Origin: Exiguobacterium oxidotolerans JCM 12280
GTDB lineage: Bacteria > Bacillota > Bacilli > Exiguobacteriales > Exiguobacteriaceae
Assembly: GCF_000702625.1 (NCBI RefSeq)
Contig: NZ_JNIS01000001.1
Coordinates: forward strand, 1,240,001-1,304,000
Length of the DNA: 64,000 nt
Direction of reading: 5' to 3'
Part shown: piece after piece, positions 18,461-27,561 of the stretch
Layout: each line of letters starts with the position of its first letter
Numbering within the stretch: the stretch's first letter is position 1
Position numbers and translations under genes: made by a program
Notes under the pieces: model-generated
The model's input: the letters and a program-made list of their open reading frames with translations, nothing else
What the model was told of the DNA's origin: nothing
The model's database searches: none

Positions 18461-19218
18461 GTCAATTCCTCCTTCGCCACTTCAATCGTGACGTTTGCTT
18501 GATGTAGTCGTTCTTCCCAGTCCGCAGATGGACGCTCGTTCGTAATCAGGACATCGAGTTGTTCGAAGCTACAGACTTTATGGAAAAAACGTTTGTCGAA
18601 CTTCGTCCGGTCGGCTAAGACGATCACTTCTGCCCCGCTCCGAATCATCGCCTTTTTGACGATCGCTTCTTCTAAATTTTCTGCGAATACCCCTTCACTT
18701 GTCAGTCCACACGCTCCGAGGAACACGCGGTCGACTTGATAATTCAGGATGTCATCTGCTGTTTTGATACCGACGAGACTCCTCGCATGCGGATCGAACT
18801 TGCCACCTGTGACATACAAGTCGACGTTTGCCCGTTCGCCGATCTGCTCCGCGATTTCGAGTGAATTGGTGATGACTTGTAAGGAATAGAACGGGATATA
18901 CGCCGTCATCTTCGCGACCGTCGTCGCCGCATCGAGCAAAATCCGGTCATCTTGCTTAATTCGCATCGAGGCCCGTTTTGCAATCCGTTCCTTCTCTGGT
19001 TGCTCCGTCCGTTGATCGTACTTCAAGGTGCGCTTCGCCCCCGCACGAACAAGCCCGTTTTTGATGCGAATGATATCGCCTTCACTTTCCAGCTGAATGA
19101 TGTCACGCCGTGCTGTATCCCGCGAAATTTGATACGTTTCGACCAGTTGATCGAGCGTCAGCTCCGGCGTCGTCTTAATCCATTCACGCATCTTTTGTAA
19201 TCGTTCTGCTTGACCCAT
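18457..19218 (-). CDS. DeoR-family transcriptional regulator
   Basis: The 253-residue protein has the DeoR helix-turn-helix (LTLDQLVETYQISRDTARRDIIQLESEG, about residues 19-47) and a sugar-phosphate sensing domain (DDRILLDAATTVAKMTAYI, VFLGACGLTSEGVF). It is the first gene of the operon with the Gfo/Idh and UPF0303 genes and likely represses it. Ribosome site AAAGGAGGTGTC is near ideal. Confidence 0.92.
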   Translation of the reverse strand: MGQAERLQKMREWIKTTPELTLDQLVETYQISRDTARRDIIQLESEGDIIRIKNGLVRAGAKRTLKYDQRTEQPEKERIAKRASMRIKQDDRILLDAATTVAKMTAYIPFYSLQVITNSLEIAEQIGERANVDLYVTGGKFDPHARSLVGIKTADDILNYQVDRVFLGACGLTSEGVFAENLEEAIVKKAMIRSGAEVIVLADRTKFDKRFFHKVCSFEQLDVLITNERPSADWEERLHQANVTIEVAKEELT

Positions 19219-19354
19219 GAGACACCTCCTTTGTATTCAACCTTTCTTTTATTTTAATTTTTTTCATTAAAAATTGCAATTTTAATGCAACTAAAACATA
19301 TCCAGATTCGGGTAAAGGAAACTAACCCCACATTAGATAAGGAGGGACGATGAC

Positions 19355-20197
19355 ATGAAATCCATGTTAATTACGGGTGCCTCGTCAGGAATCGGATTAG
19401 CGACAGCTCGTCGCTTTGCTGAAGCCGGATGGACGGTTTACGCGGGGGTACGCGAACGAACGGAAACACTTGAAGACTTTAGTTCTACTCACCTTCGCTT
19501 CATTACAATTGATGTCACGGATACGGCAAGTTTAAAAGCAGCTTCTCACCAAATCGACCAAGAGGTCGGCCATCTTGATGTCTTGTTTTGTAATGCCGGC
19601 CAAGGCTTACTGCGGGCAATCGGGCAGGCGACGAGTTATGAGATCAACCAACTGTTTGAGACAAACGTCTTTGGTGTGATGCGAACGATTGAACAGTGTC
19701 TGCCCCTGTTAAAAGCGGCACCGCACGGGAGTCACTTGCTCGCGACTTCAAGTACGAGCGGGCTCGTCGGACAACCACTCAATGAAATTTATTGTGCGAG
19801 CAAATTTGCCGTCGAAGGTTTACTTGAAAGCCTCGCGACCTATTACAAGCCGTTCTTTTCAATTGATGTGACCCTGATCGAGCCCGGTGCCGTCGAGACA
19901 AACTTCACGGCAACCGTTCTTGACCAGCTTGAACAGTCAGGTGGCTTGCATGAGGATGATTTCAAACCAATCGTCGAAAACTATTTACGTCTGTACCGGA
20001 AACACCATGCGACGCGTCAGGCATCAAACGAAATCGCTGAACTCGTCTATACGCTCGTCCACATGAAAGAACCGAAACCGTTGCGCGTCCGCACGACACC
20101 GGTCGACGAGGCTTTCGTCGCCCATAAGACGTCTGCCGATCCGTCTGGATTAATCGGTATCACGAAGACACGTCAATTGACATTAAATCTTGAATGA
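19355..20197 (+). CDS. short-chain dehydrogenase/reductase
   Basis: A 280-residue classical SDR with TGASSGIG (7-14), CNAG, a serine in ATSSTSG and YCASKFAVEG as the catalytic YxxxK. The C-terminal extension past residue 200 and the EPGAVETNF segment are like the 17-beta-HSD/retinol-type SDR group. Substrate unknown. It is divergent from the DeoR operon; the 136-base gap includes an AT-rich promoter stretch. Confidence 0.9.
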   Translation: MKSMLITGASSGIGLATARRFAEAGWTVYAGVRERTETLEDFSSTHLRFITIDVTDTASLKAASHQIDQEVGHLDVLFCNAGQGLLRAIGQATSYEINQLFETNVFGVMRTIEQCLPLLKAAPHGSHLLATSSTSGLVGQPLNEIYCASKFAVEGLLESLATYYKPFFSIDVTLIEPGAVETNFTATVLDQLEQSGGLHEDDFKPIVENYLRLYRKHHATRQASNEIAELVYTLVHMKEPKPLRVRTTPVDEAFVAHKTSADPSGLIGITKTRQLTLNLE

Positions 20198-20288
20198 TTT
20201 CCCTCTTGTAAAAAAAACGCCGTCATCCTCTCGTCAGACGTCCTATACTGAGACTATATACCTACATCTTAGAAAGGGCGGTCTTGTC

Positions 20289-21857
20289 ATGACGACATTA
20301 TTTTTGTTTACTGCAGTTTATCTACTCCCCACGTTCATCATGTTTTATATGTCCGTCGACATTTTCTTACGCAACCCGAAACGAGCGGAACACCGCCTGT
20401 TAAGTCTGTTCACATTTGCTTACGGGATGATGTTCTTAGGCGAATTTTTCCGAAATGCTTCGCCGATCGAAATGAGTCCAGCTTTCGTGACGTACTGGTT
20501 CGGGAATGCCGGATTACTTGTATTTAGTACGTCTCTTCACTTTATCTTTCGTGTCTCAAATCTTCGAAAAAAGATCCCCCGTTTTTTGTATCCTGGGATT
20601 TTTTATGCACCGATGCTCATCGTCCTCGTCACGTATCTCTTTCAAACGAACGTCATCAACAGCCAACGTTTTGAACAAGTCGGTCTGTTCATTTACCCAG
20701 AATTCAATTCATCTTATTTAATTACGATCACCGTCGGAAATGTTTTTCACACCTTGGTCTTCACGTTACTTGTTTATACACGCAAACAATTAAACGATGC
20801 GCGGCGAGGGATTATCACCTTATTGATTTTCGCTGCTTCGCTCACACTCATCTGGAATATTTTATTCGGCTACTTTTCGTTTTACGGCAAGATCCCACCG
20901 TATGCGTATATGTATGGCGGACTCTTTTGGGCGGCTGCCATCACGATGTCCATGCGTCGCTTTGACTTTTTGGCTTCTTATCAAACACGCTTCGCGACAC
21001 TTTACAACTTGAACCCGTCAGCCATCGTTCTTCTAGACCGCAGTGGCGTCATCGAAAGTGCCAATCCGGCCGCCTATCAACTGCTCGAAGAAACGGAGCT
21101 CGTCGGACAATCGTTCCTTGATTACTTGCCGCAAAACAAGCGAACGGACTGGCTCGAACATTACACGCACCACTTTGACTCTTCTAACCAATTCATCGAA
21201 TACGAAACGAAAGTCGCGACGATTCAAAAACAGGAACGGTATGTCGTCATGGATGGGGATTTCGTTTTCATCGAACAAGAACTGCATGGGATGTTGCTCA
21301 TTCGTGACATTCAAGCTTCCAAAGAGGCGGAACAGGCGATTCGTTTCTTCGCCTATAATGACCCCTTGACGAAGATTCCAAACCGGCGCAGTTTTTACGA
21401 AACAGCTGCGGCGGAACTCGCGCAACACGCGAGTTGCTCGATTGTCGTCGTCGACCTCGACGGATTCAAAGCAATCAACGATACGTTTGGTCACCAAATC
21501 GGTGATGAATATTTAATCCACATCGCACAGTTGTTAGAAGAGCATGTCGCAGAAATCGGATTTGCAGCACGTGTCGGAGGCGATGAATTTTTCTTATTGC
21601 TCTATGACCTGACACCAGAACAGCTCCATCACTTCGCGACGTCCTTGCTCGAGCGGTTCCAAGTCAATCCTTTCACGCTAGCTGAAGAATTAATCGACAT
21701 CCGAACGAGTATCGGGATCAGTTTTTCACCTGACCATGGGATCAACCTTGATACATTGATTCACCATGCGGACCAGGCGATGTATGACGTCAAAAACAAC
21801 GGTAAAAATGATTACCGGATTCATGATACGATGGACAAAACATTGCGTCAGCATTAA
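20289..21857 (+). CDS. membrane-bound PAS-GGDEF diguanylate cyclase
   Basis: The protein (522 residues from ATG 20289) has an N-terminal block of about seven membrane segments (residues 1-215, resembling the 7TM region of some histidine kinases), a PAS domain (about 225-345; NPSAIVLLDRSGVIESANPAA) and a GGDEF domain (about 360-515). The active-site motif is intact, GGDEF at 430-434, preceded by NDPLTKIPNRRSF. It should make cyclic di-GMP in response to a membrane or small-molecule cue. ATG 20289 has AGAAAGGG upstream; the open frame extends further up without a ribosome site. Confidence 0.92.
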   Translation: MTTLFLFTAVYLLPTFIMFYMSVDIFLRNPKRAEHRLLSLFTFAYGMMFLGEFFRNASPIEMSPAFVTYWFGNAGLLVFSTSLHFIFRVSNLRKKIPRFLYPGIFYAPMLIVLVTYLFQTNVINSQRFEQVGLFIYPEFNSSYLITITVGNVFHTLVFTLLVYTRKQLNDARRGIITLLIFAASLTLIWNILFGYFSFYGKIPPYAYMYGGLFWAAAITMSMRRFDFLASYQTRFATLYNLNPSAIVLLDRSGVIESANPAAYQLLEETELVGQSFLDYLPQNKRTDWLEHYTHHFDSSNQFIEYETKVATIQKQERYVVMDGDFVFIEQELHGMLLIRDIQASKEAEQAIRFFAYNDPLTKIPNRRSFYETAAAELAQHASCSIVVVDLDGFKAINDTFGHQIGDEYLIHIAQLLEEHVAEIGFAARVGGDEFFLLLYDLTPEQLHHFATSLLERFQVNPFTLAEELIDIRTSIGISFSPDHGINLDTLIHHADQAMYDVKNNGKNDYRIHDTMDKTLRQH

Positions 21858-21867
21858 GGAGATTTAT

Positions 21868-22197
21868 ATGATTTCATTTTTAGCGATTTTTTCACGGTTG
21901 TTCAAAGGCATCCGACGAGCGTTTCAGATTTCTTATTTCCAAGGACTCCTGTTCCTCTGTTTGTTGACGTTAGTTTCCGGGACAATTTTCTATAGCACCG
22001 AAGAAAATTTATCGATCGTCGATGCTCTCTATTTCTGCATCACGACGCTCAGTACGATCGGTCACCCGACGTTCGTCCCGACGACGACACTTAGTAAAAT
22101 CTTCACGATGGCCTACATTACGATTGGATGCGGTCTGTTCCTGACCTTGATTGCTACCCTCTCGTACGTATTGATTAAGCAACCCGACGAAGATTGA
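21868..22197 (+). CDS. two-TM potassium-channel-like protein with atypical filter
   Basis: The 109-residue protein has two membrane helices (about 26-42 and 78-102) around a pore loop in the Ion_trans_2 pattern (DALYFCITTLSTIG...VPTTTLSKIF). The selectivity filter, TVGYG or TIGYG in potassium channels, reads TIGHP at 63-67. There is no cytoplasmic ligand domain. The start has AAGGAG 7 bases upstream and lies 10 bases after the GGDEF gene, so the two are co-transcribed. Confidence 0.8.
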   Translation: MISFLAIFSRLFKGIRRAFQISYFQGLLFLCLLTLVSGTIFYSTEENLSIVDALYFCITTLSTIGHPTFVPTTTLSKIFTMAYITIGCGLFLTLIATLSYVLIKQPDED

Positions 22198-22214
22198 TGA
22201 AGGGAGAACACTCA

Positions 22215-22856
22215 ATGCGACAAGCGGCGATACAAAACAATTTCGATTGGTGTCGATTGATTTGTGAGCTCCATGGCTGTACGGTCACGGAAACACCGGA
22301 TCGCTGGAAAGCGACGGGTGACGTACCTGCACTCTATCCGGAATTAATGATTCGGACGCCCCGCCAACACTTAACGCTCGATACAGCAAGCAGTATCAAA
22401 GATTGTACGGCGAGTTATGATTTTTCAAAAGACGGTCTGACTCATCTCTTTACGGCCGAGTGGATTGCCCGCCAACCGATTTATGATCGTCGGGCCCTAC
22501 CGCCTGACTGGACGGTCGTGACAAACGTGCAGCTTGCAGAACAGTTTTTCAAACTCGTCGACGTCCATGACTTACCACGTGACCTATTCAATCGAAAAGA
22601 GGTCCGACTGTTTTTCTCCGATCAACAACAAGCGGCCTTTATCGCTTTTTCGAACGGGCAGACGACGGGACTTTCGCATTTAACATCGGATTATCTCGAC
22701 GAACGCTTATGGGACGACGTCATACGACTCAGTTCAGCCCATTTTCCTGGGCAACGAATCGTCGGCTACGAGTATGGCGATCAACTGATCACAGCACTCG
22801 AAGCCGGATTTGATGATATCGGTCCGCTCGCTGTTTGGAAACGGATGACGCCTTGA
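22215..22856 (+). CDS. uncharacterised protein with GNAT-like C-terminus
   Basis: The protein (213 residues from ATG 22215, with AAGGGAGAA upstream) is not confidently recognised. The end FPGQRIVGYEYGDQLITALEAGFDDIGPLAVWKR resembles the C-terminal part of some GNAT acetyltransferases, but a clear acetyl-CoA loop is missing. It starts 18 bases after the channel gene and is probably the third gene of the GGDEF operon. Its stop codon lies in a short hairpin (ACGCC/GGCG). Confidence 0.55.
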   Translation: MRQAAIQNNFDWCRLICELHGCTVTETPDRWKATGDVPALYPELMIRTPRQHLTLDTASSIKDCTASYDFSKDGLTHLFTAEWIARQPIYDRRALPPDWTVVTNVQLAEQFFKLVDVHDLPRDLFNRKEVRLFFSDQQQAAFIAFSNGQTTGLSHLTSDYLDERLWDDVIRLSSAHFPGQRIVGYEYGDQLITALEAGFDDIGPLAVWKRMTP

Positions 22857-22990
22857 TTCAGGCGATGTATCGCTTATCGAGGTCGAAGAGTTCATGTAGG
22901 TGTACTGCCTTATAGCGCTTTCCCGTCTTCAAAGCGACACGCCTAAAAAGCGTCGCTTTCTTTTCACAATTACCATTTTGTCTACACGAA
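22857..22990. repeat. remnant of a further composite element next to copy 3
   Basis: The stretch contains pieces in module-B order: AGAGTTCATGTAG, CGCTTTCCCGTCTTCAAAGCG, then CGCCTAAAAAGCGTC as near module A arms, and it ends TTTGTCTACAC (22977-22987), the outward B-type terminus. Only six bases then separate it from the ACTGTAGAC end of copy 3. Confidence 0.5.
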
Positions 22991-22993
22991 AAA

Positions 22994-23346
22994 ACTGTAG
23001 ACAACGTGCTATCGGGAAATCAAGCGTCTTTTTTCGTTGCTTTCCTCGGGCGAGGCGCAAGCCGTTGCTCCTTGATCCTCACGGACAATGAGCAGGGTCT
23101 TACCTGCCTCTGAACGTGCGTTAAAAACGCACTTTTCCCCGCAGGAGTCAACGAAACGTGACGCTTTTAGGTAACACTATGACGGAAAGCCAGTCATGCA
23201 GACGGTTTAGGGCGCAATCCGTCTCGAATCGCTTAGAACCGCGAAAAGCAATCGTTTGCGACCCTGCAGCTTTGCTGTAGCGGCGCGACCGGATTGTCTC
23301 TCGTTATCGCATGTTCACGCTTCACAAGAGTTTATTTACGCACTGA
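22994..23346. mobile_element. composite non-coding repeat element, copy 3 (A + B, reverse of copy 1)
   Basis: Full-length relative of copy 1 in the other orientation, in a convergent gap. Left end ACTGTAGACAA (22994-23004), module A core 23039-23149 with arms AAGCGTC...TTTCGTTG and CAACGAAACGTGACGCTT, linker with ACGGAAAGCC, module B (23185-23330, including GCAGC-TTT-GCTG), right end TTTATTTACGCACTGA (23331-23346). The right end touches the mgtE terminator. No coding frame of note. Confidence 0.75.
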
Positions 23347-23377
23347 AGCACGCCTGACATATCGTCAGGCGTGCTTC
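23345..23377. terminator. mgtE terminator abutting element copy 3
   Basis: GAAGCACGCCTGA pairs with TCAGGCGTGCTTC around a 7-base loop. Confidence 0.9.
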
Positions 23378-23386
23378 TTCAATGTT

Positions 23387-24754
23387 TCACATCAAATGAT
23401 TGATAAAGGCAGTCGCAATGCCGAAATAAACGAGTAACGACAAAATATCATTGAGCGTCGTGATGAGTGGACCCGAGGCAATCGCCGGGTCAATCTTCAA
23501 CCGGTGCAAAATCAGCGGAATGATCGTTCCGGCGAGCGTTCCGAAAATCAACGTGATGATTAACGAACTACCAACGACGAGACCAAGAATCGGATTTCCT
23601 TGCCAGACATAGGCAATGATGGCGATTAAAATTCCGCACGTCACCCCGATGATTAAACCGACGCGGAATTCCCGTAAAATCAAACGCGTGACGACCTTTT
23701 TGTCGACTTCCCGTGTAATCAATCCCCGGACGACGACCGCAAGTGATTGCGTTCCTGTATTTCCGGTCATCCCGGCAATCATCGGCATGAAGAAGGCAAG
23801 CGCCACGACTTTCGATAGTGTCTCCTCGAACTGACTGATGATCGAACCAGAAACGAGGCCGATGAACAGTAATAAAATCAACCAGGGCAACCGACGTGTT
23901 GCGGCAATCAGTGGTTTCGTCTCAAAATCAATCGACTTACCGGACGCCGCCAGCTTCTCGATGTCCTCATTCGCTTCTTCCCGTAAGACATCTAACGCAT
24001 CATCGACCGTAATCAGACCGACGAGTACATCGCCTTCGACGACAGGTAACGATACGAGATCATAGCGTTCGAACATCTTCGCGACATCTTCCTGATCGGT
24101 TTCAGCCGAGACACGGATAACTTTTTGATCCATGACGTCGCCAATTCGTTCGGAATTATTCGCGAGAATTAAATTCCGGTACGAGATGACGCCGACGAGT
24201 TCACTCAACTGATTGACGACGTAGACGTAATTAATCGTTTCCGAGTACTCGATGTAGTCACGCATCTTCTCGACGGTCTCCCCGACCGTGAAGTCTTCCG
24301 GGACCCAAATAAACCGGTTCGTCATCAAGCGACCGGCCGTCTCGACCGGATAGGTCAAGAGGTTACGGACGACGAGCGCTTCATCTTGCCGCATGCCGGA
24401 TAGGAGACGATCGACTTCCTCTTCTTGCAACTCTTCTAAGATGTCGACTAAATCATCGTTTTCCATCAAGTCCATCACGTGACCGGCATGTTCGACATCG
24501 AGTCGACGCAAGACTTCTAATTGTTGTTCAAGCTCAAGTTCCTCAATGACATCTGCTAAACGCTCGTGATCGAGATAACGAAGCAGCCGTTCTTGCTCGA
24601 CTGGCTCTAATTCGACATACAGCTTTGCTAAGTCATAGGGATAGACTTCCTCAATCGCTTGTTGTGCTTGTTCACGACGCTCTTTTAACAGCGCGTCTAG
24701 CAACAATAACTTCCACTGTTGTTCATTCGACTGACTCACGTTACCACCCCCCAC
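23387..24754 (-). CDS. mgtE: magnesium transporter MgtE
   Basis: The 455-residue protein has the MgtE N domain (superhelix, residues 10-135, repeated E-L and L-E patterns), a pair of CBS domains (about 140-265) and five C-terminal membrane segments with the conserved pore region MPMIAGMTGNTGTQSLAVVVRGL. It is a Mg2+-gated channel in the cytoplasmic membrane. The start is GTG 24754 with AAGGAG 5 bases before; a second GTG five codons later is possible. No M-box riboswitch fits in the short upstream gap. Confidence 0.95.
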   Translation of the reverse strand: MGGGNVSQSNEQQWKLLLLDALLKERREQAQQAIEEVYPYDLAKLYVELEPVEQERLLRYLDHERLADVIEELELEQQLEVLRRLDVEHAGHVMDLMENDDLVDILEELQEEEVDRLLSGMRQDEALVVRNLLTYPVETAGRLMTNRFIWVPEDFTVGETVEKMRDYIEYSETINYVYVVNQLSELVGVISYRNLILANNSERIGDVMDQKVIRVSAETDQEDVAKMFERYDLVSLPVVEGDVLVGLITVDDALDVLREEANEDIEKLAASGKSIDFETKPLIAATRRLPWLILLLFIGLVSGSIISQFEETLSKVVALAFFMPMIAGMTGNTGTQSLAVVVRGLITREVDKKVVTRLILREFRVGLIIGVTCGILIAIIAYVWQGNPILGLVVGSSLIITLIFGTLAGTIIPLILHRLKIDPAIASGPLITTLNDILSLLVYFGIATAFINHLM

Positions 24755-24811
24755 GTTTTCTCCTTCTATATCTTAGCATGAGATGTTCGAAAGCTCCCCC
24801 TTTGAATCCAG

Positions 24812-24840
24812 TTGACATTTGCAGACAAACCCGTTAAAGT
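24812..24840 (+). promoter_or_regulatory. promoter of the manganese ABC operon
   Basis: -35 TTGACA at 24812-24817, 17-base spacer, -10 TAAAGT at 24835-24840. The first MntR box starts at the last base of the -10. Confidence 0.7.
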
Positions 24841-24855
24841 TTGCCCTAAGGAAAC
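24840..24855. promoter_or_regulatory. MntR box 1
   Basis: TTTGCCCTAAGGAAAC, the DtxR/MntR-type palindrome of Bacillales, placed over the transcription start. A second exact copy follows 75 bases downstream. Confidence 0.85.
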
Positions 24856-24914
24856 ATTTATAGTTAAGAGAACGATAACTGACTTTGCGCAATCTATTTT
24901 TTTTAGTTCTTTTT

Positions 24915-24930
24915 TTTGCCCTAAGGAAAC
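24915..24930. promoter_or_regulatory. MntR box 2
   Basis: TTTGCCCTAAGGAAAC again, identical over 16 bases to box 1, within a T-rich stretch 39 bases before the ATPase start codon. Confidence 0.85.
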
Positions 24931-24969
24931 TTTTTATACCTCTACTAAAATTTGAAAGGAGCATGTACG

Positions 24970-25710
24970 ATGTACGCCATAGAAGTAGAACAATTATCTG
25001 TCTCCTATTTTGAGACAACGGCACTTGAAGATGTATCGTTAAACATTTTATCCGGTCAGCTCGTCGGCATCATCGGTCCGAACGGGGCCGGAAAATCGAC
25101 GTTCATTAAAGCCTTGATGGAGTTGATTCCTGCGCAAGCTAAAAAAATCACCCTGCTCGGACAAACGATTGATGCGACGCGAACTCAAATCGCCTATGTC
25201 CCACAACGGAGTGCCATCGATTGGGATTTTCCGATTCGTGTCCTCGATGCCGTACTGATCGGTTGTTATCCGAAGCTCGGGTTGTTCAAACGACCGAACA
25301 AACACCACCGCGCTTTTGCGAGTGCTTGTCTCGAACGCGTCGGCATGAGCGAGTTCGCCGACCGCCAAATCGGTGAACTGTCTGGCGGACAGCAACAACG
25401 GGTCTTCTTAGCTCGTGCGCTTGCCCAGGAAGCTGAACTTTTATTACTCGACGAACCGTTCGTCGGTGTCGATATCGTCAGTGAACGTGTCATCATCGAT
25501 CTCCTGCGCACGTTGCGTGACGAAGGGAAAACGATCATCGTCGTCCATCACGATTTGAGTAAGGCAGCGGATTATTTTGACGAATTATTACTCCTTAACA
25601 AGACAACAATCGCGTACGGTCGACCGGAAAAGGTCTTGCAAGCAGATACGATTGAAGGGGCTTACGGGAATCCACTTGCCTTCTTGAAGAAAGCGGAGGT
25701 CTCCTCATGA
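24970..25710 (+). CDS. mntB: manganese ABC transporter ATP-binding protein
   Basis: A 246-residue ABC ATPase: Walker A GPNGAGKS, Q-loop YVPQRSAIDWDFP (typical of metal transporters of this class), signature LSGGQQQR, Walker B LLLLDEPFVG. It energises the permease encoded next (overlap ATGA). The start ATG 24970 is chosen for GAAAGGAG just upstream. Confidence 0.95.
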   Translation: MYAIEVEQLSVSYFETTALEDVSLNILSGQLVGIIGPNGAGKSTFIKALMELIPAQAKKITLLGQTIDATRTQIAYVPQRSAIDWDFPIRVLDAVLIGCYPKLGLFKRPNKHHRAFASACLERVGMSEFADRQIGELSGGQQQRVFLARALAQEAELLLLDEPFVGVDIVSERVIIDLLRTLRDEGKTIIVVHHDLSKAADYFDELLLLNKTTIAYGRPEKVLQADTIEGAYGNPLAFLKKAEVSS

Positions 25711-26558
25711 ATTTCATCGAAGCGATTTTTCAATATGATTTTTTACAAAAAGCACTCATCACGTCCATCATGGTCGGTGTGATTTGCGGCGTGATCGGAT
25801 GTTTCATCATTTTGCGCGGCATGTCTTTGATGGGCGACGCAATTTCGCACGCCGTCTTACCCGGTGTCGCGATTTCCTACTTGCTCGGAATCAACTTCTT
25901 CATCGGAGCGGTCGCGACAGGTCTCTTGACGGCGCTCGGGATTGGATTCGTCAGCCAAAACAGTCGTATCAAGAATGATACGGCAATCGGGATTCTCTTT
26001 ACGTCCGCCTTCGCGCTCGGGATTATCCTGATTTCATTTTTACGCAGTAGCAGCGACCTGTACCACATCCTGTTCGGTAACGTGCTCGCCGTCCGTCCGA
26101 GTGATATGTGGATGACCCTCATCATCGGAATCATCGTCCTCGGCGGCATTTATCTCTTTTACAAGGAGTTACTCGTGACCTCGTTCGATCCGACGATGGC
26201 AGCTGCCTACGGTCTTTCGACACGATTCATCCATTATTTATTGATGATGATGTTGACGCTCGTGACGGTCGCTTCTCTGCAGACCGTCGGCATCATTCTC
26301 GTCGTCGCGATGCTGATTACGCCTGCTGCGACAGCCTACCTGTTGACGAACCGGCTCTCACGGATGATTTTCCTGTCGGCCAGCTTCGGAACGATTTCCG
26401 CCATCATCGGTCTTTACTTGAGCTTCACGTATAATTTATCTTCTGGTGCGTCGATTGTTCTCGTCGCAACCGCATTGTTTGCGCTCGTCTTCATTTTTTC
26501 CCCGCGCCACGGCTTGATGCGGAAATGGAAAACATCAACAAAGGAGGTTGCTTCATGA
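25707..26558 (+). CDS. mntC: manganese ABC transporter permease
   Basis: The 283-residue ABC-3 family membrane protein has about eight hydrophobic segments and the conserved cytoplasmic GDAISHAVLPGVAISYLLG loop that contacts the ATPase. It overlaps the genes on both sides by 4 bases, so the three proteins are made together. Confidence 0.95.
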   Translation: MNFIEAIFQYDFLQKALITSIMVGVICGVIGCFIILRGMSLMGDAISHAVLPGVAISYLLGINFFIGAVATGLLTALGIGFVSQNSRIKNDTAIGILFTSAFALGIILISFLRSSSDLYHILFGNVLAVRPSDMWMTLIIGIIVLGGIYLFYKELLVTSFDPTMAAAYGLSTRFIHYLLMMMLTLVTVASLQTVGIILVVAMLITPAATAYLLTNRLSRMIFLSASFGTISAIIGLYLSFTYNLSSGASIVLVATALFALVFIFSPRHGLMRKWKTSTKEVAS

Positions 26559-27469
26559 AATTAAAAACGCTCATTCCAATCGTCGGTCTCAGCGCGCTAC
26601 TCGCTGGATGTTCAAGTGAATCTACAGACAACGATAAACTTCAGGTCGTCACGACCTATTCGATTTTAGAGGACATGGCCCGCGTCGTCGGCGGCGAACA
26701 CGTCGAGGTTCATAGTATGGTCAAAATCGGAGCAAACCCGCATGAGTATGACCCGCTTCCGACGGATGTTCGAAAAATGGCAGATGCCGATGTCGTCTTT
26801 TACAACGGACTCAACCTTGAAGCTGGAGGTTCCTGGTTCAACAAATTACGTTCAAGTACGAACAAAGACGATAAAGATGCTCCTGTCTATGAACTGAGTC
26901 AAGGTGTCCCCCCTCAATACCTGACATCTAAAGGGAAAGAGCAGGAAACCGATCCCCATGCGTGGCTCGATCTTCAAAACGGAATTCAGTATGTCGAAAA
27001 TGTCAAAGACGGTCTCATTAAAGAAGACCCGGAACATAAAGCTGATTATGAAAAAAATGCATCGTCCTATATTCAAGAACTTGAAACACTCGATACGCGA
27101 GCAAAAGAACGCTTTGCCCGGATACCGGAAGAACAACGTCATCTGATTACGAGCGAAGGTGCGTTTAAATACTTTAGTGATGCTTACGATTTTAAAGCCG
27201 ATTACATTTGGGAAATCAATTCAGATAATCAAGGGACGCCGGATCAAGTTCGCCGCATCGTCGACTTGATTAAACAACAAGAGATTCCCGTCCTGTTCGT
27301 CGAAACGAGCGTCGATCGTCGGAGCATGGAAACTGTCTCGCGTGAAACCGGCGTCCCGATCGGTGGTACGCTCTACACCGATTCACTCGGTGCCGAAGGA
27401 AAAGACGGATCGACCTATTTGACGATGATGGAAGCGAACTTCGATACGATTGAACAACAATTGAAATGA
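26555..27469 (+). CDS. mntA: manganese-binding lipoprotein of ABC transporter
   Basis: The 304-residue cluster A-I (TroA/PsaA-like) binding protein has a lipobox LSALLAGC with lipid cysteine C19. The four metal ligands can be read: H63 (GANPHEYD), H135 (DPHAWLD), E201 (ITSEGAF) and D276 (YTDSLG). The glutamate at the third position, where zinc-specific members have histidine, agrees with manganese, as do the MntR boxes. It captures Mn2+ outside the membrane. The start has AAGGAGG 8 bases upstream. Confidence 0.95.
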   Translation: MKLKTLIPIVGLSALLAGCSSESTDNDKLQVVTTYSILEDMARVVGGEHVEVHSMVKIGANPHEYDPLPTDVRKMADADVVFYNGLNLEAGGSWFNKLRSSTNKDDKDAPVYELSQGVPPQYLTSKGKEQETDPHAWLDLQNGIQYVENVKDGLIKEDPEHKADYEKNASSYIQELETLDTRAKERFARIPEEQRHLITSEGAFKYFSDAYDFKADYIWEINSDNQGTPDQVRRIVDLIKQQEIPVLFVETSVDRRSMETVSRETGVPIGGTLYTDSLGAEGKDGSTYLTMMEANFDTIEQQLK

Positions 27470-27561
27470 GCTAGTCATCGAATCGTCATCATCCCCCTCT
27501 CAAATCGATTAAACGACACGGTATACTGACTGATAGAGGAAATCGATTTGGAGGGAAGTTC

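Noticed and set aside
22900-23091. 63-codon open frame
   Set aside because: It crosses the junction of two repeat elements; no ribosome site and no protein-like composition.
24755-24811. possible M-box riboswitch before mgtE
   Set aside because: The space before the divergent manganese promoter is too short and no M-box motifs are visible.
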